Source of the DNA: Rhodocyclaceae bacterium
Lineage (GTDB): Bacteria; Pseudomonadota; Gammaproteobacteria; Burkholderiales; CAIKXV01
Length of the DNA: 64,000 nucleotides
Direction of reading: 5' to 3'
Assembly: GCA_020248265.1 (NCBI GenBank)
Contig: JADCHX010000005.1
Location: 62,001 to 126,000 of the forward strand
Shown here piece by piece: positions 26,651-35,382 of this stretch. The notes beneath the pieces are model-generated. The model saw nothing but the letters and a program-made list of their open reading frames with translations. It did no database searches and had not been told where the DNA came from. Both the position numbers and the translations under genes were made by a program. Within the stretch, counting starts at the first letter, position 1; the number at the start of each line of letters is the position of its first letter.

Positions 26651-27949
26651 ATGCCGGACGGTTCGCTGAACGATCGAGGCATTGCCTCGCTGATCGAACC
26701 CGGACGAGTGCACCGCCGCGTCTACACCGACCCCGGCGTGTTCGAACTCGAGATGCAGCGCCTGTTCGGGCGCGCCTGGCTGTTCGTCGGGCACTCGACG
26801 CAGGTCCCGAAGCCGGGCGACTTCATCACCACCGACCTCGGGCGCCAGCCGGTGCTGATGACGCGCCACCACGATGGCTCGGTGCGCGTGGTACTGAACC
26901 GCTGTACCCACCGCGGCATCAAGCTGGTCGCCGAGCGCCAGGGCAACCGGCAGCGCCTGATCTGCCTCTATCACGGCTGGACGTTCGACCCGGACGGCAC
27001 GCTGCTGCGCGTCCCGGTCGACGAAGGCTGCGCACCGGGCTTCAAGCTGTGCGACTTCAACCTGGCGAAGGCACCGCGCGTAGGCATCTACCGCGGGTTC
27101 GTGTTCGCCAGCCTGTCGCCCGCAGGCATCGCCTTCGACGACTGGATCGCGCCGATGAAGCAGAACATCGACGACATCGTCGACCGGGCGCCCGGTGGCG
27201 AGATCGCGCTCGATGCCGGCGTGCACCGCTACCTGGTGCGCGCGAACTGGAAGATGCAGGCCGAGAACGCAGTCGACTCGTACCATGTGCCGTTCAGCCA
27301 TGCGTCTACCGTGAACCAGAAGGGCGTGCAGTTTTCGCGCCGCGAAGGCGACAACGAGGGTGCCAAGGTAGTCGACGGCCAGCGCACCGCGCCCCAATGG
27401 AAGCAGCGGCGCAGCTACTCGGTGGGTCACGGCCACTGCTGGACCAGCAATACCGAACTGAAGGAAAACGAACGGTCGAGCGCGGTGTACGACGAGTACC
27501 GCCGTACGCTGGAGGCGGCAGTCGGCAAGGAGCGGTCAGACTGGATCCTCACCCCGCGCATGCACAACTCGCTGCTCTACCCGAACGTGTCGTTCATGGG
27601 CCTGAACATGCACATCCGCGTCATCCGGCCGATCGCGGTCGACCTGACCGAGGTCAACATCTATCCGGTCCGGCTGCTCGGCGCACCCGAGGCGATGAAC
27701 GAGCGCAACACCCGGCTGCTGAACGTGACCCATGCGGCGGCCTCGTTCGTGCAGTCCGACGATCTGGAGGCCTTCGCGCGCGCGCAGGCAGGGCTGCAGA
27801 GCCTGCAGACCGACTGGGTCGACATCTCGCGCGGACTGGGCCGCGAGGAAGCGATCGACCCGCCGGGCGCGCTGCGGCAGATGGCAACCGACGAACTGGT
27901 CGTGCGCGGACAGTTCCGCGCATGGCTCGACTACATGTCCGAGGCATGA
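26651..27949 (+). CDS. Rieske non-heme iron ring-hydroxylating oxygenase, alpha subunit
   Basis: 432 residues. The N-terminal Rieske 2Fe-2S centre is bound by Cys85/His87 (NRCTHRG) and Cys105/His108 (CLYHGW). The catalytic domain has the mononuclear iron site ENAVDSYHVPFSHAS with Asp209, His212 and His217, and an Asp in QSDDLEAF as third ligand. The protein adds O2 to an aromatic ring, as a dihydroxylation or monohydroxylation. ATG 26651 has GAGGAG eight bases upstream. Its stop overlaps the beta-subunit start (ATGATG). No ferredoxin or reductase gene is adjacent, so electrons must come from elsewhere. The substrate may be an aromatic carboxylate (inference). Confidence 0.93.
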   Translation: MPDGSLNDRGIASLIEPGRVHRRVYTDPGVFELEMQRLFGRAWLFVGHSTQVPKPGDFITTDLGRQPVLMTRHHDGSVRVVLNRCTHRGIKLVAERQGNRQRLICLYHGWTFDPDGTLLRVPVDEGCAPGFKLCDFNLAKAPRVGIYRGFVFASLSPAGIAFDDWIAPMKQNIDDIVDRAPGGEIALDAGVHRYLVRANWKMQAENAVDSYHVPFSHASTVNQKGVQFSRREGDNEGAKVVDGQRTAPQWKQRRSYSVGHGHCWTSNTELKENERSSAVYDEYRRTLEAAVGKERSDWILTPRMHNSLLYPNVSFMGLNMHIRVIRPIAVDLTEVNIYPVRLLGAPEAMNERNTRLLNVTHAAASFVQSDDLEAFARAQAGLQSLQTDWVDISRGLGREEAIDPPGALRQMATDELVVRGQFRAWLDYMSEA

Positions 27950-28443
27950 TGGCTGGCGAGTACGAGCAGTTCCTGATCCACGAGTCGACGCTGCTCGACG
28001 AACGCCGCTTCCGCGACTGGATGGCCCTGTTCACCGAGGACGGCTCCTACTGGGTACCGGCCACCGTCGGCCAGCGCAGCCCTTACGGCCAGACCTCACT
28101 GTTCTACGACGACCTGGAACTGATGCGCACCCGCATCGACCGCCTCGAGCATCCGTTGATCCATGTGCAGACCCCGCCGTCGAATACCGTGCACCTGATC
28201 GGCAGCGTCACCGTCGAGCCCGGCGTGCCCGCGCCCGATCCCGAGGCCGGCCTGCCGACAAGCGACGTGCTGGTGCTGTCTTCGGCGATCACCGCCGAGT
28301 ACCGTCTCGACCACACCCGGACCTTCGTCGGCCGGCAGCGGCACTGGCTACGGCACGTCGACGGTGCGCTGCGCATCGTGCGCAAGCGCGTCGACCTGGT
28401 GAACTGCGAGGCTGCGTTCGAGGCGATCGCGGTACCGGTCTGA
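27946..28443 (+). CDS. Rieske oxygenase beta subunit
   Basis: 165 residues with the cone-shaped SnoaL/NTF2-like fold of ring-hydroxylating dioxygenase small subunits: YEQFLIHESTLLDERRFRDW, FTEDGSYWVP and a C-terminal ALRIVRKRVDLVNCE. It has a structural role in the alpha3beta3 hexamer. It may start at ATG 27946 or at the adjacent ATG 27949; the first overlaps the alpha stop by four bases. It is convergent with the DUF1116 gene, 36 bases away. Confidence 0.9.
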   Translation: MMAGEYEQFLIHESTLLDERRFRDWMALFTEDGSYWVPATVGQRSPYGQTSLFYDDLELMRTRIDRLEHPLIHVQTPPSNTVHLIGSVTVEPGVPAPDPEAGLPTSDVLVLSSAITAEYRLDHTRTFVGRQRHWLRHVDGALRIVRKRVDLVNCEAAFEAIAVPV

Positions 28444-28479
28444 ACGTCGGCGCGGCGCGTCGTGGCACCAGCCCCCTGA

Positions 28480-29637
28480 TCAACCGTCGAAGCCGAACAG
28501 CGCGCGGTCGGGCAGGCTGAAGCCGCGGCCCAGCAGGCCGCAGGCGCCGTCGAGATCGAGGATGGCGAGGTTCACCTGCGGCACGGTGCCGCTGGCGAGC
28601 ACGCGGGGAATGTCGACGCAGCCGCTGCCCGTGTCGACGACGGCCTTGCGCCGCGCCAGCGCGTCGCCCTGCAGCCATTGCGCCCACTCTGCCGCCAGCG
28701 CCGGAGCCAGGTGCATCGCCTGCCCGCCCAGCCCGCAGAAGTCGATCACCGCGCTGTCGCCGATCGCACCCAGCGGAGTCGCAGCCTCGCGCCCGGGCAG
28801 CCTGCCGCCCACCGGCGGCCGGGCCACGACGCGCGTCCAGCCGCTCCGGCCATGCACGCGCAGGCCGAAATCGAGGCCATTGCCACCCGCCCCGGCGATG
28901 CGGCCGGGCACCGGGTCGCCATCGCCGCCAGCGAGCAGCCAGCCGGCGGCAGCCATCAGCACCGGCAGGACGAAATTCGGATTCGATGCCGGCAGGGCTG
29001 CATCCGCTGGCGCCAGGCCGTCGATGGCCGCGAGCAGTGCCTCGTTCGCGGCGGCCGTGCGCCCGTGACATTCGTCGCCCGCGGCCAGTGCGCGTTCGAT
29101 CACGGCAGCGAGCGCGACCGGGCGCGCACGCAGGAGCGGTGCCAGTACCTGCAGCCCGAACGTGGCGATTGCCGCCATGCGCCCGAGGCAGGCCGGATCG
29201 GCCGACCCGAAGCGCAGCGCGGGCGGCGTGCCTTCGACCAGCGGTGCCAGGAAAGTGCGGCGGGCGCTGCCCGCGCGCGCGAGCGGCATCGAAGCCGACA
29301 CCACCTGGGCCAGCGGCGTAGCCACGCCATGGTCCTGCGCCGGTTGCAGCCGAACCCGGCCGGAGGCGAGCAGGCGCACGGCTTCGGCGTCGTCGGCGGC
29401 GAGGCGTTCGAAGCGCAGCGCCTGAATCGCCGCGTTGCGCACCGGCGCGGGCAGCGCACCATCGAATGCCGGGCCGGCATGCAGCAGCACCGCGTCGTCC
29501 AGCGCCGGCAGCGCCTGGCGCCGCGTCACCACATCCAGCCAGGCCGCGCCCGCGAAGCGGGCCGCGAGAGCGGCCGGCCCGTGCGGATCGCCGGCCGCTG
29601 CAGCCGGCGGCTGCCCCCCGGCCGGTGCAGCGATCAT
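28480..29637 (-). CDS. DUF1116-family protein (YlbE/AllG-like)
   Basis: 385 residues. It carries the stretches typical of DUF1116: VLLHAGPAFDGALPAPVR, GRVRLQPAQDHGVATPL, GDECHGRTAAANEALL, GGNGLDFGLRVHG and IGDSAVIDFCGLGGQAMHLA. In enterobacteria the DUF1116 protein works with FdrA- and YlbF-type partners in an oxamate carbamoyltransferase. Those partners are absent here, so its role may differ. The start ATG 29637 overlaps the amidohydrolase stop by four bases (ATGA), indicating translational coupling. It is the last gene of the 28480-33443 operon. Function on its own is not known to me. Confidence 0.75.
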   Translation of the reverse strand: MIAAPAGGQPPAAAAGDPHGPAALAARFAGAAWLDVVTRRQALPALDDAVLLHAGPAFDGALPAPVRNAAIQALRFERLAADDAEAVRLLASGRVRLQPAQDHGVATPLAQVVSASMPLARAGSARRTFLAPLVEGTPPALRFGSADPACLGRMAAIATFGLQVLAPLLRARPVALAAVIERALAAGDECHGRTAAANEALLAAIDGLAPADAALPASNPNFVLPVLMAAAGWLLAGGDGDPVPGRIAGAGGNGLDFGLRVHGRSGWTRVVARPPVGGRLPGREAATPLGAIGDSAVIDFCGLGGQAMHLAPALAAEWAQWLQGDALARRKAVVDTGSGCVDIPRVLASGTVPQVNLAILDLDGACGLLGRGFSLPDRALFGFDG

Positions 29638-30917
29638 GCCACCAGCCGTTCGACCCGCGGCAGGATCACCGAGGTTGCGTCGTGGCGTACGCCTTCGACC
29701 ATGCAGAAGTCGGGCGTCAGCAGGCGGCTGGCCATGACCGTGGTCTGCTCGTTGTCGGTCATCGGGAAGCGCCCCGCCTCGTCGAGCAGCACCGTCACGT
29801 CGGCGGGATTGCCCGGCCGAAGGGTGCCCAGTTCGGGCGGCAACCCGAAGATCTCGACCGCGTTCACCGTCACCATCCGCACCACATGCTGCAGCGGCAG
29901 GCCGAGCGCCAGCATCGCGGTCATCGCGGAGGCGAGCGAGAACCGCTGCTTGCCGAAGAACATGTGCTCCTGGTCGGAGTGCTGTTCGGGCGTGCCCGGC
30001 GGCGGTGGCACCGGCGTGTTGTAGCCATGCATGTCGGCGCCGAGCGTATGCGGAACGATGCCGGCATCGAGCGCGATGCGCGCCATGTTGAAGCTGAAGT
30101 GCGAGCCGTGGCCGACGTCGATCTTCATGCCCATGGCCAACGCCTCGCGCACCACCGGGTGCACCTTGCCTTCGCGATTGACGAAGCCGCCAGGGTGCCG
30201 GGTGAACGGATGCGCCAGGATATCGCCAGCGCGCAGCATCGGCACCACCTGGGCCAGGATGTCGTCGGCATCGATCGGCTCGCGCCCCGCCGCCTCGCTG
30301 GCGTCGGGCATCGGCCACAGCTGGCCGAAGTGGATGTACAGCGGAAGGTCCGCACCGCGGCCGATCTCGGTGCAGCGCTGCATGACTTCGTGCCCCCAGC
30401 GTGCTGCGCCGCCGACTTCGGCATGTGCCTTGAAGCCCTTCACGAGGTCGGCATTGGCCAGCGCGGATTTCACGGTCGCCTCGACGTCGATGCAGTCTGG
30501 ACGATACAGCGAAGGATAGTAGTGCCCCTCCAGCCCGCCGACGAGGTATGCCGACAGGTAGGTGAACACGCGCGAACGGCTCGTCTTGACGACATTCTCG
30601 CGGAAGGCCGGCAGCGTGATGCAGGACGGCCCGCCCTGGTCGATCAGCGTGGTCACGCCCGATTGCACGCCGCAGAGGTCGGCGTCCAGCCCGAACCGGC
30701 CGGTGACATGCCGGAACACATGGGCATGGGTATCGACCATGCCCGGGATCACCAGACGTCCGGACACATCGATGCGTTCGCGCGCCGCGAGGGTGCCGCC
30801 GTGCGACTGGATGGCGGCCACGCGGCCGCCGCTGATGGCGACGTCGTAGCGGCCGTCGAGCCCCTGCGCGGGATCGACCAGGTGCCCTCCGATCAGTGCA
30901 GTGTCGAACATGATCAT
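29634..30917 (-). CDS. metal-dependent amidohydrolase (dihydroorotase/EF_0837-like)
   Basis: 427-residue amidohydrolase-superfamily enzyme. HxH is present in PGMVDTHAHVFRH, a probable carbamylated or bridging Lys is in VKGFKAHAEVGG, His is in PLYIHFGQLW and in DVGHGSHFS, and the catalytic Asp is in LGADMHGYN. The C-terminal LRPGNPADVTVL strand is the usual composite domain. Members hydrolyse cyclic amides, imides or acylamino acids. ATG 30917 overlaps the upstream Bug stop codon by four bases; ATG 30911 is an alternative. It probably acts on a ring-opening amide intermediate with its coupled DUF1116 partner (inference). Confidence 0.88.
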   Translation of the reverse strand: MIMFDTALIGGHLVDPAQGLDGRYDVAISGGRVAAIQSHGGTLAARERIDVSGRLVIPGMVDTHAHVFRHVTGRFGLDADLCGVQSGVTTLIDQGGPSCITLPAFRENVVKTSRSRVFTYLSAYLVGGLEGHYYPSLYRPDCIDVEATVKSALANADLVKGFKAHAEVGGAARWGHEVMQRCTEIGRGADLPLYIHFGQLWPMPDASEAAGREPIDADDILAQVVPMLRAGDILAHPFTRHPGGFVNREGKVHPVVREALAMGMKIDVGHGSHFSFNMARIALDAGIVPHTLGADMHGYNTPVPPPPGTPEQHSDQEHMFFGKQRFSLASAMTAMLALGLPLQHVVRMVTVNAVEIFGLPPELGTLRPGNPADVTVLLDEAGRFPMTDNEQTTVMASRLLTPDFCMVEGVRHDATSVILPRVERLVA

Positions 30918-31972
30918 TCGGCCTTCGCGCCGGAAATGCGCACCACGTCGGCGTAGAGCGTTATCGACTCGTCGAGCACTTTGGCGAACTCCGCTGGAGT
31001 GTTTCCCAGGGGCTCGACACCGATCGCATCCAGCCGCTTGATCACCCCGGGGTCGCGCACCGCAGCGGCGATCTCCCTCGCCACCCGCGCGACCACCGCC
31101 GGCGGAGTCTTCGCCGGGGCGAGGAGGCCGTTCCAGGTGAACGCATGGAAGCCGGGGTAGCCCTGCTCGGCGACCGTCGGGATTTCCGGCAACTGCGCCG
31201 ATCGCGTCAGCCCCGAGACGGCGAGCGCCCGCACTCGGCCGGCGCGTGCCTGCGGCACGATCTCCGCGACGTTACCGAAGTAGGCGACGACCTGGCCACC
31301 CATCAGTTCGGCGATGGCGACCGAGCCGCCCTTGTACGGAATATGGTTCATCTCGACACCCGCGCGCGACAGGAACATCGCCATCGTGAGGTGCGTGCCG
31401 GCGCCGTTCCCCGCCGACCCGTAGGGCATCGCGCCCGGACGCGTCCTGGCCAGCGCGACCAGGTCTTTCAGCGTCTTGACCGGCAACGAGGGATGCACCC
31501 CCAGCGCATACGGGTTGGTGCCGACGATCGACATCGGCGCGAAGTCGCGCGCCGGGTCGTAGGGTACCTTGGCCATCGCAGGGTAGATCGCAAGCTGCGT
31601 CGGGGTACCCATCAGCATCGTGTAGCCGTCGGCCGGCGCACGCGCCACCAGTTCGGTGGCGATGCTGCCGCTGGCGCCAGGCCGGTTCTCGACCAGGACG
31701 TTCTGCCCGAGCCGCGTGGTCAACCATTCGGCGGATATGCGCGAGATGCTGTCGGTGTTGCCGCCTGCGCTGAACGGAACGATGATGCGCGCCGGTCGCT
31801 GCGGCCACTCCTGCGCGTACACCGAGGCTGCCTGACCACCAAGGATCGCTGCGGCCAGGGCAAACACCCCAGCGCGCGGGCGCCCGCTCATCGCCTCCGT
31901 GGAACCTGACCCGGACGGTCGCCGGCCGCAGCCTGAAGGTCCGGTGTCTCGATCAGCAGCGGGCGTGCGCAT
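30914..31972 (-). CDS. Bug/TctC-family periplasmic solute receptor 3
   Basis: 352 residues from ATG 31972, which has AAGGAG eight bases upstream. This gives a 27-residue polar lead before the classic signal MSGRPRAGVFALAAAILGG (cleavage near VYAQ). ATG 31891 would start exactly at that signal but has its GGAGG only two to three bases away. Bug motifs: WPQRPARIIVPFSAGGNTDS, VENRPGASGSIATE, PADGYTMLMG, YDPARDFAPMS and HIPYKGGSVAI. It overlaps the amidohydrolase gene at ATGA, tying uptake to that hydrolysis step. Confidence 0.9.
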   Translation of the reverse strand: MRTPAADRDTGPSGCGRRPSGSGSTEAMSGRPRAGVFALAAAILGGQAASVYAQEWPQRPARIIVPFSAGGNTDSISRISAEWLTTRLGQNVLVENRPGASGSIATELVARAPADGYTMLMGTPTQLAIYPAMAKVPYDPARDFAPMSIVGTNPYALGVHPSLPVKTLKDLVALARTRPGAMPYGSAGNGAGTHLTMAMFLSRAGVEMNHIPYKGGSVAIAELMGGQVVAYFGNVAEIVPQARAGRVRALAVSGLTRSAQLPEIPTVAEQGYPGFHAFTWNGLLAPAKTPPAVVARVAREIAAAVRDPGVIKRLDAIGVEPLGNTPAEFAKVLDESITLYADVVRISGAKAE

Positions 31973-32082
31973 CGGCAGTGCTCCTTCGTGAAGTGGAAAC
32001 AGGCAGGGAGCCTGTACCGTCCGGAAAAGCGAATCCCGTGCCAGTGCAGGCACGGCCCCCTCATCCAGCGCCGCGCCCGACA

Positions 32083-32757
32083 TCAGGCCGCGAGAACGCC
32101 GGCGGAGGCCGCGCGTGCAGCGGCGCAGGCGCTGCGAACATGCTCGATCGCCGCGGTGCGTGCCCCGGGCGCATCGCGTGCCTCCAGCCGCGCGAGCAGG
32201 CGACGCAGTTCGGCAGCACTCTCGCGCGCACGGCCCGCACCCTGCATCGAACGCGCACGCAGGAACGTGATGCGTGCGACCAGCCCCTGCAGGAGTTCGG
32301 CGATCACCGCGCTGTCGCAGCCGCCGAGCAGCGCGTCGTAGAAGCGCGTCGTGGCGGCCAACCGGCCCGCGGGATCGCGCCGCACCACGGCCCGCTCGAA
32401 CTCGACCAGCGCGCTGCGCATCGCGTGCAGCCTCTGCATGTCGAGCCGGGTAGCGGCACGGAAGGCCGCCTCACCCTCGAGCATCGCTCGCACCTCGTAG
32501 ATCTGCTCGGCCTCGGCCCATGAGATGGCGGCGACCGAGGGGCCGCGATTGGGCACCAGCGTGATCAGCTTTTCGGCCGCCAGCATGCGCAGCGCCTCGC
32601 GCAGCGAGGCGCGGCTGATATCGAGCCGGCGACAGAGGTCCGCCTCGACCAGCCGCTCGCCGGGCTGGAACACGCCGGAGAAGATCGCCTGGCGCAGGTT
32701 CTCCGCCGCCTGGTGCAGGACGGTCTTCGGCAAGACCTTGAGGTCCATCGACGCCAT
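32083..32757 (-). CDS. GntR-family regulator with FCD domain, copy 2
   Basis: 224 residues. The winged helix (about 5-70) reads TVLHQAAENLRQAIFSGVFQPGERL, LCRRLDISRASLREALRML and LITLVPNRGPSVAAIS. The helical FCD domain follows (about 80-215). It is a typical carboxylate-sensing repressor. ATG 32757 is chosen; GTG 32766 overlaps the upstream stop and ATG 32748 is a shorter option. It lies in the middle of the minus operon and most likely controls both divergent operons through the palindrome at 33480 (inference). Confidence 0.88.
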   Translation of the reverse strand: MASMDLKVLPKTVLHQAAENLRQAIFSGVFQPGERLVEADLCRRLDISRASLREALRMLAAEKLITLVPNRGPSVAAISWAEAEQIYEVRAMLEGEAAFRAATRLDMQRLHAMRSALVEFERAVVRRDPAGRLAATTRFYDALLGGCDSAVIAELLQGLVARITFLRARSMQGAGRARESAAELRRLLARLEARDAPGARTAAIEHVRSACAAARAASAGVLAA

Positions 32758-32762
32758 CGCAC

Positions 32763-33443
32763 TCACCGGGCGACGTCGGCTGCCACGCCGCGCTGGCGCT
32801 CGCCGTGCCTGGAGAAGGTGACGTACTCGGGCCGGAACCATGGTTCGGCGGCGATCGCCAGCCGCGCGAAGCCGGCCCGCGCTGCGGCGCGTTCCGGCGA
32901 TTCGAGCGCGGCACGGTCGCCAAGGTAATGGACCGTGAGGTGCGTCCAGCGGCCCGGGTCGCCGTCTACCACCTCGAATCGGCGCGTCATCCACCAGTCG
33001 GGGCACTCGAGCAGCCGCGGCAGGTGCTCGCGGTCGTACCACTCGGCGAACGCGGCGCGGCGCCCCGCCGGGACCTCGAAGAACACCGCGAACAGCAGTG
33101 GCGCCGACAACGGGTCGGCCGGGGCCTGCCGGCCGCGCCGTTCGCCGACCTGGTTGCAGATGTAGCGGGTGAAGCCGGCGACGCCACCCAGCATCCGGCG
33201 TGTCTGCTCGCTCGGCTGCCCCTTCACCTTCGAGTATTCGGGCGTCTTCAGATCGCCCGCATTGCCCATTTCGTAGACCGCCAGGTAGCTGGCGCTGGCA
33301 GTGGCACGGTAGCGCTGGGCACTCGCGAAACCCGGGCAGGCCATGCGCAGCGGGATATGCTCGGTGTCGTACCAGTCGTTGAATTCGGCCTCCCATGCCG
33401 GCTGCGGCGTCATCTCGGAGAACAGGATGGTGGAACCTTGCAT
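32763..33443 (-). CDS. EthD-like protein with internal duplication
   Basis: 226 residues forming two similar dimeric alpha-beta-barrel halves. The first has AEFNDWYDTEHIPLRMACPGF and then AQRYRA. The second has AFAEWYDREHLPRLLECPDWW and then TRRFEV. The W-Y-D-x-E-H core appears in both. Single-domain relatives act as ether-degradation accessory proteins, decarboxylases or isomerases of ring-cleavage products. It starts at ATG 33443, close to the divergent promoter, and is the first gene of the minus operon. No exact function can be given. Confidence 0.75.
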   Translation of the reverse strand: MQGSTILFSEMTPQPAWEAEFNDWYDTEHIPLRMACPGFASAQRYRATASASYLAVYEMGNAGDLKTPEYSKVKGQPSEQTRRMLGGVAGFTRYICNQVGERRGRQAPADPLSAPLLFAVFFEVPAGRRAAFAEWYDREHLPRLLECPDWWMTRRFEVVDGDPGRWTHLTVHYLGDRAALESPERAAARAGFARLAIAAEPWFRPEYVTFSRHGERQRGVAADVAR

Positions 33444-33470
33444 GGCGGCGTCCGGCTCGTTGCGGGTTGC

Positions 33471-33499
33471 TTGACAAGCATTGTCTGACAATCTTATTT
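33471..33499 (+). promoter_or_regulatory. divergent-operon promoter with 13-nt palindromic operator
   Basis: TTGACA (33471-33476) and TTATTT (33494-33499) are 17 bases apart and read toward the DUF1185-enamidase operon. The perfect palindrome ATTGTCTGACAAT (33480-33492) fills the spacer. Its symmetry and place are as expected for the neighbouring FCD-GntR regulator, which would block RNA polymerase when bound (inference). Confidence 0.65.
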
Positions 33500-33542
33500 T
33501 CGACGCTCGCGCCGTGTCAACCGCGCCACCGAAGAGATCCAG

Positions 33543-34121
33543 ATGAAACTCACCGTGCGCCGCACCTACACCATCGTCGACACCCTGCACGAAGAGTCCG
33601 GGCGCGCCGGCGACCCGCCGCTGCGCAAGGTCGCGGCGATCGCGATCGTGGCCAACCCGCATGCCGGTGGTTACGTGGAAGACCTCAAGCCGATGATCGA
33701 GGCCAGCGTCGCGCTCGGCCACCAGCTCGCCGAAGCGGCGGTCGCCGCGCTGGCACCCTACACTGCACAAAGCTACGGCAAGGCCGGCATCGTCGGACTG
33801 CTGGGCGCGCAGGAACATGCCAATGCGCTGCTCACCACCGCGTTTGCCGAACCGCTGCGCCAGGCCCTGGGCGGCGGCAAGGCATGGATCTCCTCGTACA
33901 CCAAACGCGCCGCGCCCGGCACCACCATCGACGTGCCGCTCGCCTCGAAAGACGCGCTGTACGTACGCTCGCACTACGACGGCATGTCGGTGAACCTGCC
34001 CGATGCGCCGATGCCCGACGAGATCGCGGTGATCTTCTGCGTCGCCAACCGCGGCCGGATCAACGCCCGGGTCGGCGGGCTGAAGCTGTCCGACGCAAAG
34101 GGCCAGGACGGCCTCACCTGA
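33543..34121 (+). CDS. DUF1185/AA_synth-family protein
   Basis: 192 residues matching the 'amino acid synthesis' family: MKLTVRRTYTIVDTLHEESG at the start, KVAAIAIVANPHAGGYVEDL, the conserved YGKAGIVGLLGAQEHANALLT and the KAWISSYTKRAAPGTTIDVPL segment. The biochemical role of the family is not established. Its members commonly sit beside Bug receptors and amidohydrolases, as here. GAGA upstream of ATG 33543 is a modest ribosome site. It is the first gene of the plus operon behind the GntR-type operator. Confidence 0.8.
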   Translation: MKLTVRRTYTIVDTLHEESGRAGDPPLRKVAAIAIVANPHAGGYVEDLKPMIEASVALGHQLAEAAVAALAPYTAQSYGKAGIVGLLGAQEHANALLTTAFAEPLRQALGGGKAWISSYTKRAAPGTTIDVPLASKDALYVRSHYDGMSVNLPDAPMPDEIAVIFCVANRGRINARVGGLKLSDAKGQDGLT

Positions 34122-34185
34122 TCTCCCACTCTGCCCGCCTTCCCGCGGGCTCGCACCTTCCACACATCGAAGCCCGGAGAATCCC

Positions 34186-35382
34186 ATGAAGACCGCCATC
34201 GTCAACCTGGCCACGATCGTCACCGGCGACTGGCGCGACCCGATCGCCAGCGGCGACACCATCCTGATGGCCGATGGAAAGATCCTCGAGGTCGGCACCG
34301 TTTCCGCCGACAAGGTCGAGGCCTGCGACGTGGTGATCGATGCCGGTGGCGCCACCGCGATCCCGGGCCTGATCGACTCGCAGGTGCACAACACCTTCGG
34401 CGACTACACGCCGCGCCAGAAGACGGTCGGCTTCCTGGAAAGCTACGTGCACGGCGGCACGACCACCGCGATCAGTGCCTCGGAGGTGCATGTGCCAGGG
34501 CGTCCGAAAGACCCGGAGGGCGTCAAGGCGCTCGCGGTCGCCGCGATGAAGTGCTTCGAGCACCTGCGCCCGGGCGGCATGAAGGTGCATGCCGGGTCGA
34601 TCATCCTCGAACCGGGACTGGTCGAAGCCGACTTCGCCGAGGTTGCATCCAAGGGCCTGTGGCTCGCCAAGGCCGGCTTCGGCGCGGTGAAGACGCCATT
34701 CGACTATGCGCCGATGATCGGCTGGGCGAAGAAGCACGGCATGATCACGACGGTCCACACCGGCGGCTCGTCGATCCCCGGCTCGTCCGGCATCTGGGCC
34801 GACCACCTGCTGGCGATGCAGCCCGACGTGTCCTTCCACATCAACGGCGGCCCGGTGGCGATGCCGGACACCGACTTCCCGCGCATCCTGCACGAGAGCA
34901 CGATCGCGATGCAGGTCTGCACGGCCGGCAACCTGCGCACCCTGCTGATGCTCGGGGACATGGCGCGCGAAGCCGATCAGTTCGATCGTTTCCTGATCGC
35001 CACGGACACCCCGACCGGCTCCGGCATCATGCCGCTGGGCATGATGTACACGATCACCCACCTGGCGAGCCTCACCCGGATGCCGGTCGAGTGGGCGATC
35101 GCCGCCGCCACCGGCAACAACGCGACCATCTACAAGTTGAACAGCGGCTTCCTGCGCGCCGGCAAGGATGCGGACGTGGTCATCCTGGACGCCTGTGTCG
35201 GTGGCACGAAGAACAATGCACTGGACGCCTTGCGCAACGGCGACATCGCCGCGGTAGGCGCAGTGGTGACCGACGGCATTCCGCGCTTCGTCGGACGCAG
35301 CCGGAACACGCCTGCGCCGATGAAGAGCGTGCGCGTGGCGAAAAGCACCATCGTGCAGAACTTCTCCGGCGAAGCACACTGA
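34186..35382 (+). CDS. enamidase-like amidohydrolase with a substituted metal ligand
   Basis: 398 residues, resembling along its length the enamidase of nicotinate fermentation: FGDYTPRQKTVGFLESYVHG, GRPKDPEGVKALAV, GMKVHAGSIILEPGL, HTGGSSIPGSSGIWAD, SFHINGGPVAMP and TDTPTGSGIMPLGM. Enamidase opens the ring of 6-oxo-tetrahydronicotinate. Ligands seen: His68, Lys169 (a position where relatives also have Lys), His191, His218 and Asp274. The first His of the HxH motif is Gln66 (GLIDSQVHN), which is unusual and may change metal content. ATG 34186 follows a GGAG. Its stop shares one base with the next start (TGATG). Likely target: a cyclic enamide or lactam from an N-heterocycle (inference). Confidence 0.82.
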   Translation: MKTAIVNLATIVTGDWRDPIASGDTILMADGKILEVGTVSADKVEACDVVIDAGGATAIPGLIDSQVHNTFGDYTPRQKTVGFLESYVHGGTTTAISASEVHVPGRPKDPEGVKALAVAAMKCFEHLRPGGMKVHAGSIILEPGLVEADFAEVASKGLWLAKAGFGAVKTPFDYAPMIGWAKKHGMITTVHTGGSSIPGSSGIWADHLLAMQPDVSFHINGGPVAMPDTDFPRILHESTIAMQVCTAGNLRTLLMLGDMAREADQFDRFLIATDTPTGSGIMPLGMMYTITHLASLTRMPVEWAIAAATGNNATIYKLNSGFLRAGKDADVVILDACVGGTKNNALDALRNGDIAAVGAVVTDGIPRFVGRSRNTPAPMKSVRVAKSTIVQNFSGEAH

